Part shown: in pieces, positions 1 through 10,469 of the stretch
Layout: every line of letters begins with the position of its first letter
Position numbering within the stretch: position 1 is the first letter of the stretch
Assembly (NCBI GenBank): GCA_033807775.1
Contig: CM066314.1
Location: forward strand, 35,327,001-35,391,000
DNA: 64,000 nucleotides
DNA from: Saussurea involucrata
Lineage: Eukaryota > Streptophyta > Magnoliopsida > Asterales > Asteraceae
Direction of reading: 5' to 3'
Notes under the pieces: model-generated
What the model saw: only the letters and a program-made list of their open reading frames with translations
Databases searched by the model: none
What the model was told of the DNA's origin: nothing
Translations under genes and position numbers: made by a program

Positions 1-3000
1 GGACTTGACATTATGTTTTCTATAACTGGTTTTAAAATAATCATTTGAGTAAAACCAACGGTTATAGTCAGATTTGCAGATAAAATCATCCACACCACAA
101 GAAGCACAACAAATTTGATCACGTGCCAAATTAATTAGTTGTCGCATTGAATAAACCTTGTAAGGAACTACAAGTTTTCGTCTATTGGCAACATCATAAT
201 TAATAACATTTGAAACAAAATTTTCTTTCTTGGAATTTAAAACATTTAAAACAGCGTGGGATGATTTGATCTGGGCCACATCCTGTATGGACTCCTTTAT
301 TCTCCACTCAAGGCGCGTGTTGTTTCTCAAATTACGATCTGAAACACCAGACAAATAGGAGTCGTAAGCTTTTGAATTTTGATCTTGAAAAGAATTAACA
401 TGCTTCTTTCTTTTTGTTTTTCTTTTTGTTTTTCTTTTCTTTTTCTGTAATGATTGTTTTGATTTAGATTTAGAATAATAATCATTAGCAGAGATTTTCT
501 CAGTTGATTTTGAAGATTCCCCTTCTAAGATAATATTTTCAGGTTCTTCTTCTTTTATTAGAAAGTCAGTATGATCTGGAAGTTTGGCACTAAAGTCAAA
601 TTGAACAGGCACTTCACATACAGCTTTACCTTTGTCCTCACCAACATTCTCACTATCACAATCAAACTGACTGTCCAATGAAGTGTGAAAAATACCATAA
701 GACTTAGGAAAAAGAAATTCATTATATTCTTTTCGAAAAGCTTTATCTTCTTCCGTAGGAAAATACATTTTAGGATCAGGTTTAACAAATTGACTTTCCA
801 AATCCCAAGATTCAGAATCATCTTGGTCATCAACTGTCAAACTCCTAAAAACAGTATTTCCCATGAAAGCTTTGCATGAGGAAACATCTGAATCTGAAGA
901 ATGTTTTTCTTTTGAAACTTTTTCTTCAGATATTTCCACAAATTTTGTTTTCATTTCTTTCAAACTTTCCGAAAACACTGTGTTCATAACTTCCTTTTCG
1001 ATCTCAAAAGCAAGCTTTTCGTCATTTCTGACTTCTTCAATCGTACTTTTGATCTTACTTTCGAGGTCCATGAGTTTTTGTTCAAGAACCATTGGTGGAA
1101 AATACTTTTTACCTTCCAAAATTGGTTTTTCATTAGTATCCTTTTGTGTATTTTCCGTTTCCTCCGGTTCTTTAACAACATAGCTCTCGAAGTAATCATT
1201 TGGTAAGGTTCTTTCGTTATTTAATCATTTTGCATTATCGGGACCATACCAAAATGGAAGTTGCATTTTAATAGTGGTTTTTCTTTTTATTTCTTCCTCA
1301 GCCTCATAGTCTTCACCATCCATTTTAAGCCATTTAATCTGATAGTTAGAATATGCTGCAAGTTCAATCCATTCACATTTATAAAGAGTGGGAGATTTTT
1401 TTAAGGCATTGCTCAGATACTGTGGATTGTCATACCCGATACTCCACTTTGAATTGAAATATCTGAACTTACTTGGCTTATGCATGTGAATTGTTTGTTC
1501 AGTTTGGCCTGCTTTGTACAGTTTATCTTCCAGACCTTTGACATTTTCACACAGCTCATCATTCCTATCTTTATAAGCATGTAAAAGACTTTCAAACTCA
1601 CAATTCTTGGTTTCCGAACTCATTAATTTATCTGATAGTTCAGTTATTTTATCTTGAAAATACGCATGACCAATATCGAACTCAGTCTTTTTCTTTTCTA
1701 ATTCTTTAATTTGACTGTCTTGTTCTATTAGTCTTTCCTTTTGGGTGGAAATTATTTCATTTGCTATGTTCTGGTCAGTTGTTAGTTCTTCTAACTTCTT
1801 TGTTAAATATGCTTGTTGACTAAAGAATTGATTATAGAAATCGGAATGTACCTCATTTGAAGTAGACTCTGACCCTTCATCATCGGTGTTTTTTTGTCAT
1901 GAAGCACATCTTGGTCTGAGCCGATGTCTCATCATCGGCTTCATCATCCGTCTGATCAAGCCAGTACTCTTCTTCAACCAACAGTGTTATTCCCGATTCT
2001 TTATGTTCGGCAAGCATCAACTTGTTCTTGTAGTAACTGGAATCCCTCACTTTCGGCTTCCAACATTCTTTGGAGAAGTGACCAGTCTTCCCACAATTGT
2101 AGCACTTCGGTGCTTCATCCTTCTTCTCAAATACCTTTTTCTCATCTGGCCTCATATACTCATCTTTCTTATACTCAGCCCTCTTGTCCTCAAACTTCTT
2201 ACTCGATTCAACATGCGCTTTGTGCACGAAGTTCTTTGAGCCAGACGCATACCTTTGACTGTTAGAACTGGGGCTGTTCCCAAACTGTCTTTGAAAATAT
2301 CTGGAAAGGAGTATCATAGTTTGCTTCATACTTTCAACATTATCTATCTCATCTGCTTCATTCTTTTCCTCATCAGATTGGTTACCCACATTCTTTGAGT
2401 ATTTTCTGTTGGACATTAAAGCAAGTGGATCTAATTCTTCTTCCTTAACCTCTCTTTTCTCTTCCTTCTTCTCTTTCTTCTTTTTCTTAGCTCTCTTTGC
2501 ATCACAATCATCTTCATCCTGCTTCAAGGTTTCGTACATCTGATGTAGAGGCAACACATCTAACCTAGCATTCTGTTTCATTTGGTGAGCATACTTCTTC
2601 CATTCGGGTTGAAGAACACTCAGGAATTTCACATTATGCTCGATTATTGATTTGTTTATATTGTACCTATTCAGCTCATTCAAAATAGTAGTGAATCGGT
2701 CATAAGCAGAATCAAGTGCCTCCCCTTCTTTTTGTTTAAAGTTTTCATACAGATTGATGGCGTTGGAGACTCTCATCTGGTTCTCCACTTCGGATCCTTG
2801 ATACAGCTTTGTCAGTTCATCAAACATGGCCTTCCCAGAATAATTTTTGCTATCCACCTTTCGATAAATATCGTTGGTTAAGGCTTGAATAACTAGGGAC
2901 TTTGCGATTTTGTCTCCATATTGTTTTTTCTTTTGTTCAGGATTATAATGTAATGGTAGAATCTCAACCCAGTCTGGAATTGGGTCACCATCAGTAATAA

Positions 3001-3178
3001 GTCCTCTTCTTCTTTGTATCCCCATAGGACCATTGTCAAGTGAATTAACAATATATTCCCCGTTCTCTTGTCGCTCAACATAGTCTATAAATCTGTCTTT
3101 CCATATCATAAACTCCTTGGGAAAAAGAACAGGTGGTTTGTCCTTCGACCCAATAGTTAAGATGTCTCTCGCTGTCAT
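1..3178 (-). pseudogene. Family A gag polyprotein, frameshifted, 3' end off window
   Basis: The gag start at 3178 opens a 432-codon ORF ending at 1880. It has the copia gag region with PVLFPKEFMIWKDRF near the N-terminus, a long Lys/Glu-rich stretch around residues 230-250, and one CCHC zinc knuckle, CYNCGKTGHFSKEC, near residue 360. An extra base in a run of A near 1890 puts the rest in another frame. The homology continues through a coiled-coil segment (about 1880-1500), then KFRYFNSKWSIGYDNPQYL, another stop near 1225, and acidic/Lys-rich sequence to position 1. That end includes a cysteine cluster, CCASCGVDDFIC, near 90-120. In A2 the homologous region leads directly into protease. The product would be a capsid/nucleocapsid precursor with an unusually long C-terminal extension. 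Confidence 0.8.
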
Positions 3179-3265
3179 AATGATTACTTGTTGATGATCG
3201 TTAAGTATTCCTTAGATTTGATTAGTAACAATTAATTTCACACTGACTTGTCTCAACCCACTTCT

Positions 3266-3655
3266 TGTCGCAACCAAGGACTTGTCGCAATACAAAAACT
3301 TGTCGCAATTAACAAGTTGCAAAAGTTAGCCAAAACCTTGTCGCAGCTAACAGGTTGCGATACTATCCAAAAAAAATTCTTATCGCAACAGAGGATTGCG
3401 ATAAGTACTGTTCAAAATCAGGTAGGTTGCGATAGTTAAGACTTGTCGCAATAGAGGGTTGCGATAGTATACTGTTCACTTCAAAAATTGCGATTACACC
3501 GACTTGTCGCAACAGAGGGTTGCGATAGTATACTGTTCACTTCTTGTGGATTGCGATAGTTAAGAACACAGAATGTTGCGAAAGTTATGAATATTCAAAG
3601 GTTGCGATAGTTTTGAATATCCATATGTTGCGATAGTTTTGAATATGCAGAGGAT
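3266..3655. repeat. TCGCAA/TTGCGA motif array in the A1 leader
   Basis: About 15 copies of TCGCAA or its complement in alternating orientation, often as TTGTCGCAA...GGTTGCGATA pairs. Three copies of TACTGTTCA (3406, 3470, 3531) are interspersed. The array lies between the primer binding site and the gag start, so it would be in the transcribed leader. The same motif pair recurs at 36397, 44199, 53300, 55152, 61544 and 63520. Confidence 0.85.
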
Positions 3656-4021
3656 CGTGAGTCGATTCTTTAAAAATGATCAGAATAAGCTGAAAATTGG
3701 TACGCAGGTTCGCAACAATAATCTGGACAACTTTAATTCTTCAAGTATTGTCCAAAAACCAGTAGAACAGTGATTTCTAAACCAAAACAGTAGGTTTTCT
3801 TCAAAAAGTCTGAAAATCAAGTTTTGCACAAATTGAGACTATTCCTGGTGTAATTGCGGAATCAAAACACACAGGGATGATAATCAAACACTCCTAGACC
3901 AATTCTAATCCATTTGAAGCACTCAAATGGCTAGAATCAATAAGAAATGAATGAAAAAATGAAGAACACTCAAAATTGCAAAAACTTCCAAAATCCTAAT
4001 CTGATCTAAGTGATATACTAT

Positions 4022-4033
4022 GCTCTGATACCA
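4022..4033 (-). other. Primer binding site of A1
   Basis: On the minus strand this reads TGGTATCAGAGC, complementary to the 3' end of plant initiator tRNA-Met. It lies two bases inside the 5' LTR boundary at 4036. Confidence 0.85.
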
Positions 4034-4035
4034 AT

Positions 4036-4289
4036 TGTGATCCCGGAACAAGTAATCAAACTGTATAATCAATCAGATGGCCATCCATATATATATATCA
4101 ATGATAATCAATCTTCAAGTACAATATAGAAATGTAGAGAGAATGTGTAGAGTGTGTGTACTTGAGAGAATATGGAATGAATGACCTAATTAGAAATCTA
4201 GGCTAAGTACACATTATATAGTATGTAACTTTAGCAATTACAATATTAGTCCCTCTACATAGTACAACTTAGAATATTAGGCACTAACA
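4036..4289 (-). repeat. 5' LTR of A1 (254 bp)
   Basis: On the minus strand it begins TGTTAGTGCC and ends GGGATCACA, followed by the primer binding site. It contains a TATA-like CTATATAATG. A related LTR end occurs at about 63331-63462. The flank beyond 4289 starts TATAT, a candidate target duplication whose partner is off window. Confidence 0.75.
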
Positions 4290-4863
4290 TATATCATATC
4301 AATATTCGTTTGATTTAATTTTTAACTATCTTGGAAGCAGAACAAATCATGGATCTTTCATATGATTGAAGTATATGGGTAAAACTAATTCATATGAGTG
4401 AAGTATATGTAAACATGTACTTAGAACAAATTTTGCACATGAGGGAGCCAATGGTCCTTTAAATAGTAAAAGACATATAACAAAATGTGCATTTTGTATT
4501 GTGCATATGTGCACATGCCATAAAATCGAAACAAGGCCTACTTATGCACAATCTGCATTGTCTATATGTGCATTTGTGCATGTTGACCAGTATATGTGCA
4601 TTGACTTACTTTAGAAATATTATACACAAGACAAACGCACAATATATGTATTGTGCATATGTGCACTTACCTCGAATCAAACGATTCCCGCCTTGATTTT
4701 CAACCATTTCTTTTGATGTTTATCGGTTTCACTTCTGGACGAGATGTGGTTAGTTGAAGAAGATTTGATTCGGAAGAAACCACCTTTACATGATAATCAG
4801 GGTTGATACAATTTTGGAGCCGATTTTCATGTTAATCTCCTATTTCCTTCTTTAACAATCCTA
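4290..4863. other. Intergenic, no gene seen
   Basis: AT-rich sequence between A1 and the Mutator-like element. It holds several copies of a palindromic TGTGCATATGTGCAC-type motif (4480-4680). ORFs here are short and have no recognisable domain. Confidence 0.6.
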
Positions 4864-4872
4864 TTCTTTTTA

Positions 4873-5255
4873 GGGAAATTAATTAAAATACCCCAAGTTT
4901 GACCAACTGTTACCGAAATACCCTAAATTTTTTCAACTTTGCAAAAATGCCCAAAATACCCGCGATGGGGTCCCGCGATCGCGGGATAAACTGACGTGGC
5001 ACGTATTTTGGGGCCAAATGCCCCGCGAAGCCCCTCAACTTTGGCCGCGGTGCACTTTTGGTCCCTGCCCGCGATCGCAGCCCGCGATGGCCCAAAAAAT
5101 TACAGTTTTGGTCCCTGAAATTTTACACTTTTGGTCCCTGAAAATTTACACTTTTTGTCCCTGTACTTAGACGAATCTTGCATGCTTTTACTGTTTTTTT
5201 CCACAATTATTGTACTTTGAAGACCGATTTGTGGTTGAAATTCATTTGCATGTTT
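4873..5255 (+). repeat. Left terminal inverted repeat of the MULE
   Basis: About 383 bp, matching the complement of 9428-9819 almost throughout, down to the shared GGTTGAAATTCATTTGCATG inner end. The right copy has a small internal duplication of its GTGCCACGTCAGCGTATCCC segment. A TATA-like ATAAATA lies just inside at about 5267, upstream of the plus-strand ORF. Confidence 0.9.
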
Positions 5256-5392
5256 GAGATTTCATCCATAAATACCAGTAAGATGCAATTCACAATTCAC
5301 ACTTCCTCTTGCTTTCTTTCTTGATTTCTCTCTTGCTTTCTTTCTTTGAATTGTTTTCTCTCTTGATTTCTCTTCTCTCATTTAATCCACAA

Positions 5393-5716
5393 ATGGCATC
5401 GTCATCAAACCCTAAGGCTACTCCTGAAAAAATGCCACCTCAAATCGAGGTCGCCATAGCAAAAAAGGAAAAGGAGATAGATGAACTAACAGAAGAGTGG
5501 AAAAAAATTATGGACAGGAAGGCAGTCCATTTGAGAAAGATCGAAGAGGAAGACAGGGAGATCAAAAGGATGAAAGGGGATATAAAAGCTAGGGAGGCTC
5601 GTGTTCGTCAAGAACAAGAAGCAATTCACTATATTCTGCAAGACTTCGCAATTATTCAAGCGAAGGTAAACGAGAAGCAAGCTTGGATTGATGAAACTAA
5701 ATCAATTTTTAAGTAG
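5393..5716 (+). CDS. Small coiled-coil protein carried by the MULE
   Basis: A 107-residue ORF starting at the second in-frame ATG (5393). I chose this start because it follows a CT-rich leader about 120 bp after the TATA-like ATAAATA; an in-frame alternative start upstream at 5309 would add a hydrophobic leucine/phenylalanine stretch. Residues 1-20 are Ser/Pro-rich. From about residue 22 to the end the protein is strongly charged (Lys/Glu/Arg) with a heptad-like pattern, so a coiled coil is likely. It sits where a MuDR-like element would carry its second gene, but I see no similarity to MURB and do not recognise the family. It could be a captured gene piece or an accessory factor. Confidence 0.55.
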   Translation: MASSSNPKATPEKMPPQIEVAIAKKEKEIDELTEEWKKIMDRKAVHLRKIEEEDREIKRMKGDIKAREARVRQEQEAIHYILQDFAIIQAKVNEKQAWIDETKSIFK

Positions 5717-6711
5717 GTGGTGGTTGTTTTAGTTGTTTTGTATTTTTTTCTTGTTTTGTATTTTTTTTACTGTGTTGTTGTTTTGTATTTTTTGTTGTTG
5801 TTAATTTCTCTGAAAAGTAGTTTTTAAGCCGCTGAACCACGGTTAGGTTGGATACATCATGCAAGGTCAAGTCAGAGGTTACCTCATTCGTGGGCCTACT
5901 CCTCTTGTAGAATATATGACAACCCTCAACTCATTTGCTAAAGTGTGTGCGGGTTGTGGTACACAATGGCCATACGTGGTTGCAAAAGCAGAAGCCGTTG
6001 AAGAAGGGTCAGAAAGATTGAAGATGAAGAGCTTGTTGGATGGAATACAAACTAGCTGTGTTATCAATGTTCATTTAGAAGCATATGTATGTGTGTGTAT
6101 ATATATAATATGAAATGGGGTTTTGACAAGTTGGTATCACTAGACTCATTTAAGAATTGTGAAAATGGGTATTTGACGAATGATGATTCATGTGTGTTTG
6201 GAGCTGAAGTGTTTTAAACACACATGAATCATCATTCGCCAAATACCCATTTTCACAATTCTTAAATGAGTCCAGTGATACCAACTTGTCAAAACCCCAT
6301 TTAATATTCTTCTCGTGAAACCTTCTCCTATTGCCATTCACGATATCTATAAACACATTCAAATAATAATAATTTAAAACGATTTAATGAATTAGTTAAT
6401 ATATGATTATTATGTTAATGCGATAGGAGTGTAAAACAAAATTGAAAAAAAAAATAAGAGATGTACCATAAATTAAATAATTAACTATAAGGTTATGAAT
6501 TTTAATGTATAACTGTATATGATATATATTAAAATATATAAATCCAAAAAAATTCAAGATTGGGCTCATTTCGAACCTATCGAAGAGACGATTATAATGG
6601 TGTAATTTATTAAAATTAAAACGTATCTAATATGAATATATTTATCATTTACAAACTAGCTGTGTTATCAATGTTCATTTAGAAGCATATGTATGTGTGT
6701 AAATATATCAT
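5717..6711. other. MULE internal spacer
   Basis: Non-coding between the two convergent MULE genes. It contains T-rich sequence after the coiled-coil ORF, a possible degenerate ORF fragment at 5859-6113 without known domains, a long hairpin (6113-6302), and AT-rich sequence. A 50-bp segment at 6047-6096 is repeated exactly at 6651-6700. Confidence 0.6.
6113..6302. repeat. Near-perfect 87-bp hairpin inside the MULE
   Basis: Arms 6113-6199 and 6216-6302 are inverted copies separated by a 16-bp loop. I count two mismatches; both would be A-C in a plus-strand RNA and G-U in a minus-strand RNA. A minus-strand transcript would therefore fold into an uninterrupted 87-bp duplex. It lies about 410 bp beyond the MURA stop codon, so read-through of the transposase gene would transcribe it. 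Confidence 0.85.
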
Positions 6712-9241
6712 TTACAAATCAGTGTTTAGATCAACAGTATCAAGCTGTGACGGGCCCGGGGTGTGACTGACAGAATGTCTCCTTGGCACGGTTGAAGGGG
6801 CGGGATTTGGACACTCTCCACGAGTGTGTCCTACGCATTGGCACCGAGTACATCTTCGTTGTATCGAACTTTCACCACGTGATGGACGTCGGTCGTTCTT
6901 TCTCGGTCTCCCGGCCCTGTTCTTATCCATTAAAGGTGGATAGCATGGTGGAAGCGGGTCGGGTGGATACACCCATGCTGCAGGGGGTCCAGCTGGGTTT
7001 ATTACCTCCACGTATGTTTTCCGGTAATATTCGGACGTGAAGAAAGGTACAGCCAAGTCGCTGCAATCTGTACGACCCATATATGTTGCTGCAGCGATGG
7101 CATGGCCGCACGGTAACCCAGATTTATCCCATTCGTGACACGAACAAAGGTGGTCTTCCATATTCACAATCGCGTTAATATAGTCATCATGCACCTCGTA
7201 CTTACCATACCCGATTGCTCTTACCGGCCATGTCGCCGCACGACGCGCCCTGTACTGAACGATATTCTCCGTCGTTGGTGTGAGTGCATTTTGTATCTTA
7301 GCTCCTTTTAGGCGTCGAATTTGGTACCACTCTTGTTGAAAGGCCCGAAAGTAGTCCATAAGATTAACAATCGGACATCTACGCGCAAAACGGGAGAGTG
7401 CATTCACAGACTCTGCACTATTCGAGGTCAGAATGTCATACCGTTGTCCAGGAAAATGGGCCGCGGACCACCTCTCCGGTCCAGCATCGTCAAAGACTTT
7501 GGCTGCTTCCTTGACACTGTATCGTAGCATATTCATGTACTTGTTAAACTCCCGATCCGTATATGCCCTGCATGCCGCCCAATAGACATCCTTGTAGGTG
7601 GTAATACGTTTGTCCTTGGATTTGGCGTTCATCTCCAAATGTCGACAGCATATGGCGTGAGGGGCGTTTGGGTACATGGCAGAGATTGCGGCGCTTATGG
7701 AAGGAGCCCTGTCAGACATAAACACCAACCCTTGCGGGTCTTCGATAGCTTGTCTCAACATGGACAGAAACCAAGTCCACTCGTCCCCGGTTTCGGACTT
7801 GCCTACGCCGAAAGCTACTGGAACGATGGAGTTATCCCCGTCCATGGCAACCGCCAGGAACATCATACCCAAGTAACGGCCCTTTAAATGGGCTGCGTCT
7901 ATTATCAGGACACGACGTAGATTTTCCAGAAATGTGCGGATCTGCAAAAACATAGGTTAAAATGTTATAGTTTATAATGTGTAAATGTTATAGTTTATAA
8001 TGTGTAAACATATGACGTGTTAAAATACGTACCGCGGGTCCGAGGGCCACGAAGCACATCTTAAACCGTCCACGTGAATCGGTCCGTAGCTGCGTGACAG
8101 TACCAGGGTTCTGCAGCTGCAAATTATATAAATATGTCGGGAGTCGTTCATACGACTCCTCGAACGTGCCTCTCACCATAAACAATGCATGGCAGCGCGC
8201 ACGCCACGCTTGGTGGTAATCAATCGTGACGCTGAACTGCCGGTGAACGTCGTGGACGATGTCCTTTGGACGCAATGACCTGCTAACATCAAGAAATTTG
8301 TTTTTCAGGATCGCACCCAAAGTCTTTTTGCCAGCTTATTTGTGGTGGGGATTAAGTTGCGTCCTCGTACAAGTGTGTACGTCGTGCAACTTTCTAATCA
8401 TTATCGCCCCTCCTTTGGGACCCGTGTGAATCGCGTACAACCTCCACTCACACTTTTCTCTAGCACATTCAACTACGTATTTGCTTTTGTCAGATGCCCG
8501 CACGCGACTTTGGAAACCCTCTTCCAAGAACTCGAGTCCGATCTGACTTGCTAAGAGATCCTTCGAATCGAATATCTGACCTGCTGTTAAACTTTCACTG
8601 CGAATATAAGGTGTAGGTTCGTAGCTTTGTGTCTGGGTATGGGAGTCTGGAAGAATAGGGGGCATATAAAAAAAGTCATTTATCTGACTACATGATTTTC
8701 TACTAGGGGTATATTCTTCGTGATCATCATTATCGGTGTCTGATCTGTCTATTTCAGAATTACCCGTTCTGAAAACGTGGGTTTCGTCATCAGCAACTCC
8801 AGCAGTACGCCATTCGTGTGGTTGTGGTGGTTGTTGTTGTTGAGAATCAGGCTGCTCTATTTGTTGAGAATCAGGATGCTCTATTTGTTGAGAATCACCC
8901 TCCTCGTCACCGTCGTCGTCACCGTCGGATACGCCGGGATACACAAAGAGTAATGGGGGTCTTTCTGAATCGGCTGCAAGGTGCAGAAAAGTAGAGATAT
9001 CCCCATCGTTGGATAAATCCACAAATGACCCATCGCCATTTTTAAATACTAACTTGCAAATATCAGAAGAGTTGATTCCACATTTTTGCATGGCGTATGC
9101 AACAAACTTCTGATAAGTGTAGTTTACTGACACTTTTACACCATGCTTAGATTTATAAGCAAAATTCCACTCATTGTTATCTTGCACCCATTCACCATCA
9201 AAACAGAAATATAGCTTAGCTTTTGCAACAGATGAACTCAT
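6712..9241 (-). CDS. MURA-type MULE transposase (one in-frame stop)
   Basis: Two exons on the minus strand, 9241-8033 and 7941-6712, with a 91-bp GT...AG intron (8032-7942, ending TTTTTGCAG), phase 0, 812 codons. The N-terminus (about residues 8-95) looks like the PB1/ubiquitin-like domain found in plant MULE proteins. It is followed by an acidic, Gln-rich linker and the FAR1-like MuDR DNA-binding region before the intron. Exon 2 holds the MULE transposase catalytic domain (LIIDAAHLKG, FMSDRAPSI), a SWIM zinc finger (CSCHEWDKSGLPCGH) and a C-terminal CCHC knuckle (CTRCQCVGHTRGEC). A TAA at 8338-8336, codon 302, interrupts the frame after LNPHHK where family members read through. A single base change would explain it. 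Otherwise the reading frame is intact. Confidence 0.88.
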
Positions 9242-9427
9242 TTTTTCAGTAGTATCTCAAACACAAAATATTGCAGAAAGAAATATTCCAACAATGAAAT
9301 CGTTGTGTGGGGATTATGGCTTGAATTTTACGTCTATTTATCAATGAAACAACCAACATATCAGAAAACCAATCTCTCATTTCATCCACAAACTGGTATT
9401 CTAAAAACATTGATTTAACATTGATTG

Positions 9428-9819
9428 AAACATGCAAATGAATTTCAACCACAAATCGGTCTTTAAATTGCAATAATTGTGGAAAAAAACAGTAAAAGCA
9501 TGCAAAATTCGTCTAAGTATAGGGGCTGAAAGTGTAAATTTTCAGGGACCAAAAGTGTAAAATTTCAGGGACCAAAACTGTAATTTTTTGGGCCATCGCG
9601 GGCTGCGATCGCGGGCAGGGACCAAAAGTGCACCGCGGCCAAAGTTGAGGGGCTTCGCGGGGCATTTGGCCCCAAAATACGTGCCACGTCAGCGTATCCC
9701 GCGATCGCGGGACCCCAAAATACGTGCCACGTCAGCGTATCCCGCGATTGCAAAGTTGAAAAATTTTAGGGTATTTTGATAACAGTTGGTTTGACTTGGG
9801 GTATTTTAATTAACTTCCC
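9428..9819 (-). repeat. Right terminal inverted repeat of the MULE
   Basis: Counterpart of 4873-5255. A TATA-like sequence (complement of TATTTATC near 9337) lies about 100 bp upstream of the MURA start. Confidence 0.9.
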
Positions 9820-9828
9820 TTCTTTTTA

Positions 9829-10014
9829 CCATTGTATCCCTCTTCATGTATGCCCAAGTTAGTAAGCACGTGGGTGTTTTAATTTATTCCATTAAATAAA
9901 TTCAAAAACAATTCTAGCCATTGATCTAACACATGAACGATTTTGATTGGTTAATACGGTTAACACTAATTGGTTGGTTAACAAAAGAAGGGACCCTTAT
10001 ATATATATATATAT
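9829..10014. other. Intergenic with one MITE end
   Basis: No gene. Positions 9958-9997 resemble the right end of the element at 10465-11474 (GGTTAACACTAA...GGTTAACAAAAGAA...CCCT), next to a TA run. It is probably a decayed copy of the same MITE family. Confidence 0.45.
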
Positions 10015-10421
10015 AGTCATATGTTCAAATGAGAAATGTTGTGTGTGTGAGAAATAGAGAAATAATCCTAGTCTCTGTTTTAGTAATCATATGGACTTAA
10101 CATTTCTAATTTGAATAAACGGGACGAGTTCTTATGTGAATCCGTGTGATTCACATATATACTATAGTTAATTAGTTCATATATAAATCACAAAGGTTCA
10201 TATGTGATGTAGTTAAAAAGGGTTCATATGTGAACTACACAGGTTCACGTATGAACTCATCCCGCGTATTTGTAAAAGTTACGAAACTGTCCTTCTATTT
10301 TGGGATAGCCACAACTTTTGACCAGTCAAAGCCACAAGAGTCAAATCTGATCTTGATCGTATGAATGCTATGATCACTTCTCTATTTCTCATACACTTAA
10401 CATTTCTTATTTGAACCTATG

Positions 10422-10424
<3 letters not shown>
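10015..10424. mobile_element. MITE with ~47-bp inverted ends
   Basis: Left end ATGTTCAAATGAGAAATGTT and right end AACATTTCTTATTTGAACCT are inverted copies that continue into TGAGAAATAGAGAA / TTCTCTATTTCTCA. It is about 410 bp, has no ORF, and sits between TA-dinucleotide runs that may be target site or amplified target duplication. Confidence 0.6.

Positions 10425-10464
<40 letters not shown>
10425..10464. repeat. TA microsatellite
   Basis: Uninterrupted TA dinucleotide run of about 40 bp between two MITEs. Confidence 0.95.

Positions 10465-10469
<5 letters not shown>

Larger units (their letters stand above)
1..4289 (-). mobile_element. Family A SIRE-like Ty1/copia element, copy A1 (5' part)
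   Basis: Minus-strand LTR retrotransposon entering from the left window edge. Reading leftward from its 5' end it has an LTR (4289-4036), a tRNA-Met type primer binding site, an ~840-bp leader with a TCGCAA motif array, and a long gag region running off the window. Two further copies of the same family lie at 35756-49303 and 52568-63330 and share the gag start and zinc knuckle. The pol part and the 3' LTR are outside the window. The element is disabled by a frameshift near position 1890. Confidence 0.85.
4873..9819. mobile_element. Complete Mutator-like element (MULE)
   Basis: A 4,947-bp DNA transposon bounded by GGGAA(A/G)TTAATTAAAATACCCC at both ends in inverted orientation. It is flanked by the 9-bp direct repeat TTCTTTTTA (4864-4872 and 9820-9828), the size typical of Mutator insertions. 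It encodes a MURA transposase on the minus strand and a short coiled-coil ORF on the plus strand, so each terminal repeat would drive one gene, as in maize MuDR. The terminal repeats contain CCCGCGATCGCGGG palindromes and are far more GC-rich than the surroundings. One in-frame stop in MURA suggests recent inactivation. Confidence 0.92.

Noticed and set aside
4487..4696. Short Cys/His-rich ORF
   Set aside because: Produced by repeated TGTGCATATGTGCAC palindromes; no start context or homology.
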